Below, piece after piece: positions 58,552 to 64,000 of a DNA stretch of 64,000 bases. This stretch comes from Nocardia bhagyanarayanae (lineage in GTDB: Bacteria; Actinomycetota; Actinomycetes; Mycobacteriales; Mycobacteriaceae). Below the pieces are notes generated by a model that saw only the letters and a program-made list of their open reading frames with translations, did no database searches and had not been told where the DNA came from. The DNA lies in contig NZ_VFPG01000001.1 in assembly GCF_006716565.1 (NCBI RefSeq), forward strand, positions 1,674,001 to 1,738,000, read 5' to 3'. Within the stretch, counting starts at the first letter, position 1; each line of letters opens with the position of its first letter. Made by a program: the position numbers and the translations under genes.

Positions 58552-61500
58552 GTGACCAGCGAGTCGAGCACCGGACACCGCGGCCGCGGCCGACACCAAG
58601 ACGGCGAGGTCGGACTCCGTCATCTCCTCGAATCGAACCGCGAATCGCTAGATGAGGCGAAGACCACACAACTTCCGGTGACCCAGCCCGGACAACCGCA
58701 GCGATGGGTTGCGGACTCCGCACCGACCTCGCCGCTGCGAGTGCCTTCACAGCAGGCGGGCGCGGGTCGTGACGCCGGGCAGGACAGCTACCCGACGCAG
58801 GCGATGCCTCCCGGGCGCGAAGACAAAGGGGCGAACCCGGCACAGGCGGGCAGTGGTACGTGGGGTGGCGCTTGGGAGGAGAGCGGCCCAGCCCCAGCGA
58901 CGAGCGCGGGTCAGGACAACGGCGCCTGGGCGAATGATGCCAGGCATGGCAGCCCCACCGGGCCGATGAACGGTGGGCAGACGGGCAATGCCACGTGGGC
59001 GGGCGCTTGGGAGGAGAACCTTCCCGGCCAGGCCAGCGGCGGCACGCCGGGCGCCGATGGCGCGGCCGTGGGCAATGCCGCGTGGCCGGAGAACGCCGGG
59101 CAGGCGGGTAATACAACGTGGTCGGACAGTGCCGGGCAGTCGGGCGGTACGGCGTGGCCGACTGACGCCGGACAGCCGTCCCGTGGCGAGGATGCGGCCC
59201 GCGCCGGGCAGGCGAGCAATGCGGCGTGGTCGACCAACGCCGGACAGCCGTCCCATGGCGAGGACGTGGCCCGCGCCGGGCAGGCGAGCAATGCGGCGTG
59301 GTCGACCAACGCCGGACAGCCGTCCCATGGCGAGGACGTGGCCCGCGCCGGGCAGGCGAGCAATGCGGCGTGGTTGAGCACCGCCGGACAGCGGCCCCCC
59401 GGCGAGCATGTGACCCACGCCGGGCACGCGCCGCATCGCGAAGATGCCGCGAACGCCGAGCACGCGACCGCCTTCATCCGGAGGGACGATGCGGAGCGCG
59501 CCGCGTACGGCGAGCAAGGGGCGGCCAACGAGCACGCGACCGCCTTCTTCCGTAGGGACGACGCTGAGCGCGCGGCTTATGGCGAGCATGTAGCCCGCGC
59601 CGAGCAGGCGCCGCATGGCGTAGATGTCGCGAATGCCGAACACGCGACCGCCTTCATCCGCAGGGACGATGCCGAGCGCGCGGCCTACGGCGGGCACGGG
59701 GCGGCCAACCAGCACGCGACCGCCGTCATCGGTCAGGCAGACGCGGACCGCGCGGCCTTTGGCGAGCATGCGGCACCCAACGAACACGCGACCGCCTTCA
59801 TCCGCAGGGACGATGCGGAGCGCGCGGCCTACGGCGGGCACGGGGCGGCCAACGAGCACGCGACCGCCGTCATCGGTCGGACCGATGCCGACCATGCGCC
59901 CTATGGCGGGCACCCCACAGACTCCGAACACGCGACAGCGATCGTCCCCCCTGCCGACACCGAGAACCAACAGCGCTGGGCGAACGCGCGCAGACCCAGG
60001 CCGAGACCGGAGCCCGCCGATTCCGGGCCGTGGTGGCGGACCCCCGCCATCCGTCGCGCCGGAATCGTCGCGGGAGCCGTGATCGCCGTCGGTGGCCTCG
60101 GCTACGCCGTGGACGCCGTGCTCTCCTCCGGGGACGTGCCGCGCGGTGTGGTCGTCGCCGGAATCGATATCGGGGGGATGGACGTCGATGAAGCCGACGC
60201 CAAACTCCGCACCACCCTCGACGGGCGGGCCGGTCAGGAACTGCCATTGCAGATCGGCGACGTGCGAGCCGAGCTCATCCCCTCCGCCGCGGGCCTGGCC
60301 GTCGACTGGCAGGGCACCTGGGATCGCATCGGCGGCCAGCCGATCAACCCCTTCGCCCGCGTGATCTCCTTCTTCGGCACCCGCGAGGTCTCGGTCGCGA
60401 GCACCGTGGACGACGCCGCGCTGGACCGTCAGCTCGCCGCGCTGCGCGTGCACGATCGCCCCACTGTCGAGGGCACCATTCAGTTCCAGAACGGCAAGCC
60501 GGTCGCCGTCCCGCCCGTGCCCGGCCGCGTGCTCGACATGCCCGCCGCGCGAAACGCGTTGATCGACCACTGGATCGAGGGTGGCACCCTCGAATTACCC
60601 GTTGTCCCAGCACCTCTCACCGTCCGACCCGAGGCCGTACAGAGTGCGCTACACGAGATCGCCGAACCCGCCGTGCGCGGCGACGTGGTGTTCACGGGTA
60701 AGGGCGGCGACGCCACCCTCACCCCCGAACAGATCGCGACCGTCCTGAGTTTCGCTCCCGACGGCCACGGCGGTCTCGCCGCGAACTACGACCTGAACGC
60801 CGCGACCGCCATCCTCGCCCCGCAGCTCGCGCAATCCGAGGTGGAGGCCAAGGACGCGACCTTCGCCGTGACCGGCGGAGCGCCACGGGTCGTGCCCGCC
60901 GTGGTCGGCGACAAGATCAACTGGCCGAAGACCCTCGAACAGCTGCCCACGCTGCTCGCCGCATCCCAGCAGCGCAGCACGCCCGCCGTCTACGAGAAGG
61001 TCGAGCCCAAGCTCACCACCGAGGCCGCGCAGGGTCTCGGAATCATCGAACAGATGGGCGCGTTCACCACCAGCGGCTTCAGCGGACCATCCGGCGTCAA
61101 CATCCGCACCGTGGCCAACAAGGTCAACGGCGCCGTCGTCCGTCCCGGAGAAACGTTCTCGCTCAACGAATTCACCGGCCCGCGCGGCACCGCGGAAGGC
61201 TACGTCGAATCCGGCATCATCGACCACGGCCGCCCCAGCACCGCCGTCGGCGGCGGCATCAGCCAATTCGCCACGACCCTCTACAACGCCGCCTACTTCG
61301 CCGGACTCGAAGACGCGGGCCACACCGAACACAGCTACTACATCTCCCGCTACCCGGCCGCGCGCGAAGCCACCGTCTTCGACGGCGCCATCGACCTCAA
61401 ATTCCGCAACAACACCCAAAGCGGCGTCTACATCGAGACTTTCGCCACCGGCTCGGAGATCACCGTCCGCCTCTGGGGCACCAAGACGGTCGACGTCGAA

Positions 61501-61704
61501 TCCATCACCGGGGAGAAGACCAAGCCCACCGAACCCAACACCATCACCCTGCCGAAGGGTAAGGACTGCATCGCGTCCGAAGGCGCGCCGGGATTCACCA
61601 TTACCGATACGCGAGTGATCACCGACCGCAAGACCGGGCGCGAGGTCTCCCGTGCGACCCGCACGGTGAAGTACGACCCCATTCCGGTCGTGAAGTGCGA
61701 GTGA
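58552..61704 (+). CDS. VanW-family protein with PG-binding domains and repeat-rich N-terminus
   Basis: 1050 residues from GTG 58552, with GGGGAGG 8-14 nt upstream. Residues 1-490 are low-complexity and cytoplasmic, made of tandem blocks such as NAGQPSHGEDVARAGQASNA and EHATAFIRRDDAERAAYG. One membrane helix follows (AIRRAGIVAGAVIAVGGLGY). Outside are two YoaR-like putative peptidoglycan-binding domains (GVVVAGIDIGGMDVDEADAK starts the first) and a VanW domain with RPGETFSLNEFTGPRGTAEG and STAVGGGISQFATTLYNAAY. The family is linked to cell-wall metabolism and, in some clusters, vancomycin resistance; the biochemical role is unknown. It is monocistronic. Confidence 0.88.
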   Translation: MTSESSTGHRGRGRHQDGEVGLRHLLESNRESLDEAKTTQLPVTQPGQPQRWVADSAPTSPLRVPSQQAGAGRDAGQDSYPTQAMPPGREDKGANPAQAGSGTWGGAWEESGPAPATSAGQDNGAWANDARHGSPTGPMNGGQTGNATWAGAWEENLPGQASGGTPGADGAAVGNAAWPENAGQAGNTTWSDSAGQSGGTAWPTDAGQPSRGEDAARAGQASNAAWSTNAGQPSHGEDVARAGQASNAAWSTNAGQPSHGEDVARAGQASNAAWLSTAGQRPPGEHVTHAGHAPHREDAANAEHATAFIRRDDAERAAYGEQGAANEHATAFFRRDDAERAAYGEHVARAEQAPHGVDVANAEHATAFIRRDDAERAAYGGHGAANQHATAVIGQADADRAAFGEHAAPNEHATAFIRRDDAERAAYGGHGAANEHATAVIGRTDADHAPYGGHPTDSEHATAIVPPADTENQQRWANARRPRPRPEPADSGPWWRTPAIRRAGIVAGAVIAVGGLGYAVDAVLSSGDVPRGVVVAGIDIGGMDVDEADAKLRTTLDGRAGQELPLQIGDVRAELIPSAAGLAVDWQGTWDRIGGQPINPFARVISFFGTREVSVASTVDDAALDRQLAALRVHDRPTVEGTIQFQNGKPVAVPPVPGRVLDMPAARNALIDHWIEGGTLELPVVPAPLTVRPEAVQSALHEIAEPAVRGDVVFTGKGGDATLTPEQIATVLSFAPDGHGGLAANYDLNAATAILAPQLAQSEVEAKDATFAVTGGAPRVVPAVVGDKINWPKTLEQLPTLLAASQQRSTPAVYEKVEPKLTTEAAQGLGIIEQMGAFTTSGFSGPSGVNIRTVANKVNGAVVRPGETFSLNEFTGPRGTAEGYVESGIIDHGRPSTAVGGGISQFATTLYNAAYFAGLEDAGHTEHSYYISRYPAAREATVFDGAIDLKFRNNTQSGVYIETFATGSEITVRLWGTKTVDVESITGEKTKPTEPNTITLPKGKDCIASEGAPGFTITDTRVITDRKTGREVSRATRTVKYDPIPVVKCE
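59167..59395 (+). repeat. 72-bp tandem repeat in the vanW-family gene
   Basis: Units start at 59167, 59239, 59311 and 59383 (the last partial), each beginning GCCGGACAGC. Units two and three are identical over most of their length. They encode 24-residue blocks. A second, looser repeat encoding EHATA...RDDAERAAYG runs from about 59450 to 59920. Confidence 0.92.
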
Positions 61705-61750
61705 GCCATACGCCCGCAGTCGTACCGGCCCTCTTCACCTCATAGCGAAT

Positions 61751-61790
61751 CCTCGGCAACACCGCTTCGTCGGTGTCCATACTTCCGAGG
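61751..61790. terminator. Nested hairpin after the vanW-family gene
   Basis: Outer arms CCTCGG/CCGAGG (61751-61756 and 61785-61790) and inner arms ACACCG/CGGTGT (61759-61764 and 61771-61776) form an interrupted stem. It lies 47 nt after the stop and may end the transcript. Confidence 0.4.
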
Positions 61791-61939
61791 TCTTGCGAAT
61801 TCCCCTGTAGCAGGACGTCTTTGGTGCGCCATGAAGGATTCTATGGGATATAACTACCCTGATTCTGGGACGCGTCGCTGATTCTGTCCCCGAATCACGC
61901 GCTCGAAGTCGAGCACCGAGATGAAGGGGAACTGAGGTA

Positions 61940-62182
61940 GTGGAGCAAATCGGCTCGGTAACGGAGCTAGCGGTTCGGAACGTCGGTGCCGCGGCGGCAT
62001 TGGGGGCGGCAATCGGAGAGGACGCCGCATCGCGCGTCCTGCACGGCACCGCGACGGTATGTGACATCGTGCTGGCTTCGTTGGCGCTCGATGTCGACTC
62101 GGTGCAAGCCGTCGTCGAATACGCCGAGGCTGTCGCGATCGGCGCAGTCAGCCAGGGCGAGGCCGGTTCGCGCTGCGCATGA
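61940..62182 (+). CDS. Hypothetical protein, 80 aa
   Basis: Starts at GTG 61940 with TGAGG upstream. The protein is alanine-rich and helical (RNVGAAAALGAAIGEDAASR, then LASLALDVDSVQAVVEYAEA). No domain is recognised. The 235 nt before it are AT-richer than the surroundings and contain two TGATTCTG repeats (about 61860 and 61879). It begins the small-gene island that runs to the right edge. Confidence 0.5.
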   Translation: MEQIGSVTELAVRNVGAAAALGAAIGEDAASRVLHGTATVCDIVLASLALDVDSVQAVVEYAEAVAIGAVSQGEAGSRCA

Positions 62183-62270
62183 CGACATCCGTGAGCCCCG
62201 CCGACAAGCGGCCCGGGGCTGATCGTTCGGTCCGCGCGGCCAAGTAGTTCGTCGCGTAGCCCGCGCGAGA

Positions 62271-62528
62271 TCACCTCTCGGGGCGCTCGATGTCCTTCAG
62301 CGCCAGCGTGACGAACTCCCGCATCGGAATGCTCAACGCTTCACACAGGGCGTGCAGTTGCTGCATGTCCGGTGAACGCTCACCGTTCTCGAATCGCTGA
62401 ATCGTGCTGACCGCGAGGCCGGTCAACTCGGCCAGCTGTTGTCTGGTCAGGTCCCGCCGTGCCCGCGCGGCTCGAAGCTCGTTTCCCACCGCACGGTTGA
62501 TTTCCGAAGCCGTCTCTTTCGCACCCAT
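62271..62528 (-). CDS. XRE-family helix-turn-helix regulator
   Basis: 85 residues from ATG 62528 (an upstream in-frame ATG at 62537 is equally possible). The HTH is plain: GNELRAARARRDLTRQQLAE, then LTGLAVSTIQRFENGERSPD and MQQLHALCEALSIPM. Single-domain regulators of this kind often control phage or mobile-element genes. It faces the plus-strand 75-aa gene across about 140 nt, so it may regulate that promoter. Confidence 0.85.
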   Translation of the reverse strand: MGAKETASEINRAVGNELRAARARRDLTRQQLAELTGLAVSTIQRFENGERSPDMQQLHALCEALSIPMREFVTLALKDIERPER

Positions 62529-62657
62529 ATGGACCATTCTGAGGTCCGAACGGCTACCTGGCAAACGACATGCCGCGAGTCTTCGCATGATTGGCACTCG
62601 ATGCCACTCGGCGCTCAGGTGACTCCGAATGCGGTTGCAGCTAGTCCAAACGGACCT

Positions 62658-62663
62658 TATTCT
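62658..62663 (+). promoter_or_regulatory. -10 box (TATTCT) before the 75-aa gene
   Basis: TATTCT is followed by 7 nt and ATG 62671, a leaderless arrangement. Confidence 0.45.
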
Positions 62664-62670
62664 GGTCTGT

Positions 62671-62895
62671 ATGGATCATCTAGACGCGAAGATAGCGGAA
62701 AGTGTGCGCGTGGCACTTGTCGAGTCCGGAATGGGTGCGAACGAGCTGATAAAAGGCACCTCCATACCGCCTTCTGTGCTCCGCCACCGATTAACCGCGG
62801 AGACATCCTTTACGTTGTCCGAGCTGGTTCGTGTCGCGGCCGCGCTCGGCCGCCGGACCGTCGATCTGATTCCCGATGCGGTGCGGGTCCCATGA
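62671..62895 (+). CDS. Small helix-turn-helix-like protein, 74 aa
   Basis: Begins MDHLDAKIAESVRVALVESG and continues MGANELIKGTSIPPSVLRHR then LTLSEL-like helices (FTLSELVRVAAALGRR). The helix spacing (NELIKGTSIPPSVLRHRL as the turn) suggests an XRE-like DNA-binding fold. It is divergent from the XRE gene and its TGA overlaps the next ATG, so the two plus-strand genes are co-translated. An in-frame ATG at 62629 is possible but lies before the -10 box. Confidence 0.65.
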   Translation: MDHLDAKIAESVRVALVESGMGANELIKGTSIPPSVLRHRLTAETSFTLSELVRVAAALGRRTVDLIPDAVRVP

Positions 62896-63308
62896 CAGGC
62901 GCCGCGAGGGAACCGGGGCGAGCTATTCGAGTTTTCGCTGAAGAATCTTTCAAAACATTTGGTGACAGAACTCACTTTTCGATGCGGGTCGGAATCACGC
63001 CGATGAGCGATCGATCAGCTACCGCGCTGCCCGGATCGGACACCGAGGCGCTGGCGAAGTTTCGGCGCAGTATCGGTCGCTGGGCGCTGTTCGTAGCGCC
63101 TGTGTGCGGGCGTACGGAGCACGGCCTCATCGTCGGCGCGGATCACCGGATGGTGTATGTCGACTACGGCTACCCCAATCCAATCCGGCCCGAGCTCGGC
63201 AACGCGATTGCCACCCACCCACGCAACCTTCACCTGAAATACCCGGCGGGACAGGGAGATGCGTGCCCGACCTGCTTGTCGCCGGTGCTCTCCGATGTCG
63301 TGTGCTGA
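62892..63308 (+). CDS. Hypothetical protein, 138 aa, with C-terminal CxxC
   Basis: ATG 62892 overlaps the preceding stop (ATGA), but the first 35 codons are AT-rich compared with the rest, and internal starts at 62982 or 63003 (MSDRSATALPGSDTEALAKF) are possible. The core reads RRSIGRWALFVAPVCGRTEH, then LIVGADHRMVYVDYGYPNPI. The end has DACPTCLSPVLSDVVC, a CxxC plus a terminal Cys that could bind zinc. No family is recognised. Confidence 0.5.
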   Translation: MTGAAREPGRAIRVFAEESFKTFGDRTHFSMRVGITPMSDRSATALPGSDTEALAKFRRSIGRWALFVAPVCGRTEHGLIVGADHRMVYVDYGYPNPIRPELGNAIATHPRNLHLKYPAGQGDACPTCLSPVLSDVVC

Positions 63309-63344
63309 CGCACCCCTCTTCCCGAATCCGAAAGGAGATCCGGC

Positions 63345-64000
63345 ATGCCTACCCTCAGAAGGAATCGGCTGCTCGCGCGATGGAATTCATCGCCGACCGC
63401 AGAGGTCATCGACGTGCTGATCGTCGGCGGCACCTGGAATCCCAACGGTGAGACGGTCACCGCTTCCTTCGCCGCCGCCCTTGACGGCACACGGTTCGTT
63501 TCGCGAATGGTTCCATATCCCGCGGACTACGGGAGGCAGGTCGCCTATGCCGACAGTCTCGCCGCGGGACGGAATGCCCTGATCGACGCGATCGAGTCCA
63601 CGCCGAACCGGGTCATCCTCGCGGGCTATTCCCAGGGCGCCGCGATCGCGGGCAACGTCGCCGCCGAGATCGGGCGGGGCGAACTGCCGCACCTGGAGGT
63701 AGTGGCTTGTGCGCTGATCGCCGATCCGCTGCGCCCGATCGGCCGCTACCTCGGTTCCGATCCTGGCGGATACGGCATCGCCGGACAGCGGCCGGTTCCG
63801 AACATTCCGACGTATTGGGCTGCGGCGCCCGGTGATCCGATCACGGCATTGCCCTCCGGAAATCCATTGCGCCTGATCGCCGACCTCAGCGCCTACTTCA
63901 GCATGGCGGGGCCGGGGGCCGCCCTGCGCTGGGGCCGAAGCCTCATCGACGTCGCCAGCCGCAAGCAGTTGCAACGGTGGTGGTCGTTGGAGAACTGGCG
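63345..64000 (+). CDS. LysB/PE-PPE-like alpha/beta hydrolase, 3' end outside the window
   Basis: At least 218 residues from ATG 63345, with AAAGGAG 7 nt upstream; the frame is open to the right edge. It begins MPTLRRNRLLARWNSSPTAE. The strand VIDVLIVGGTWNPNGETVTA and nucleophile elbow RVILAGYSQGAAIAGNVAAE (GxSxG with the GYSQG form of phage LysB and PE-PPE hydrolases) are followed by the likely Asp in CALIADPLRPIGRYLGSDPG. The catalytic His should lie beyond the edge. LysB enzymes cleave mycolate esters of the host envelope; a cellular cutinase-like esterase is the alternative. Confidence 0.75.
   Translation, partial: MPTLRRNRLLARWNSSPTAEVIDVLIVGGTWNPNGETVTASFAAALDGTRFVSRMVPYPADYGRQVAYADSLAAGRNALIDAIESTPNRVILAGYSQGAAIAGNVAAEIGRGELPHLEVVACALIADPLRPIGRYLGSDPGGYGIAGQRPVPNIPTYWAAAPGDPITALPSGNPLRLIADLSAYFSMAGPGAALRWGRSLIDVASRKQLQRWWSLENW

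Noticed and set aside
61740..61800. tRNA-like fold
   Set aside because: Two nested stems only; no TPsiC-loop sequence, no acceptor stem and no plausible anticodon arm.

Overview
The window reads as chromosome of a high-GC mycolic-acid actinomycete, most likely Nocardia (a close relative such as Rhodococcus cannot be excluded from sequence alone). The reasons are the mycolate and arabinogalactan genes (MmpL3-type exporter, AftD-type arabinofuranosyltransferase, HtdX/FabG4/FadA2 set), many TANNNT -10 boxes placed 6-8 nt before start codons (leaderless mRNAs), and gene order matching, from memory, Mycobacterium tuberculosis Rv0206c to Rv0243. No rRNA, tRNA, CRISPR array or intact insertion sequence was found.

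Layout. 1-5.3 kb: 3'-truncated adenylate cyclase (-), AI-2E/PerM-type membrane protein, MacS-like kinase and NarL-type regulator, DUF1707 protein. 5.3-12.6 kb: accessory stretch with a palindromic repeat, a possible VWA gene relic, an XRE-TPR regulator divergent from two small unknown genes, a DUF2339 membrane protein, a serine hydrolase and an AraC regulator. 12.7-19.2 kb: minus-strand run mmpL3, NYN protein, a 39-codon overlapping ORF, trmB, secretory-type lipase. 19.3-24.9 kb: SDR, paired degenerate P-loop proteins (Rv0209/Rv0210 type), GTP-dependent PEP carboxykinase. 25-30 kb: HD-domain protein, GlxA-type regulator, small unknowns, and an aldehyde dehydrogenase behind two KstR-like boxes. 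29.3-44.3 kb: envelope polysaccharide genes (methyltransferase, GT4 glycosyltransferase, large membrane protein, Wzx-like flippase, DUF3068 protein, acyltransferase, AftD with the DUF2613 protein), interrupted by an LLM oxidoreductase and a DinB protein. 44.4-49.6 kb: isochorismate synthase, universal stress protein, ADP-ribosylglycohydrolase fusion, LpqI/NagZ lipoprotein. 49.9-55.7 kb: TetR regulator, DUF5685 protein with a cysteine-rich tail, htdX-fabG4 divergent from fadA2; the TetR gene and the fabG4/fadA2 promoter share a TTAC-N6-GTAA palindrome, which predicts local control.

55.9-64 kb is the most plastic part. An intact HipB-like antitoxin sits behind three palindromes exactly 61 bp apart, but its hipA partner is cut and fused to a copy of the 3' end of the nearby gnd gene. 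A VanW-family protein with 72-bp tandem repeats follows, then small HTH and unknown genes and a LysB/PE-PPE-like hydrolase that runs off the right edge and may mark a prophage-derived island.

The most unusual non-coding signal is a roughly 105-bp interspersed palindromic element present three times (about 5.43, 39.84 and 48.25 kb). It has 18-bp arms, an invariant 24-nt spacer, and two alternative arm cores that change together on both arms.
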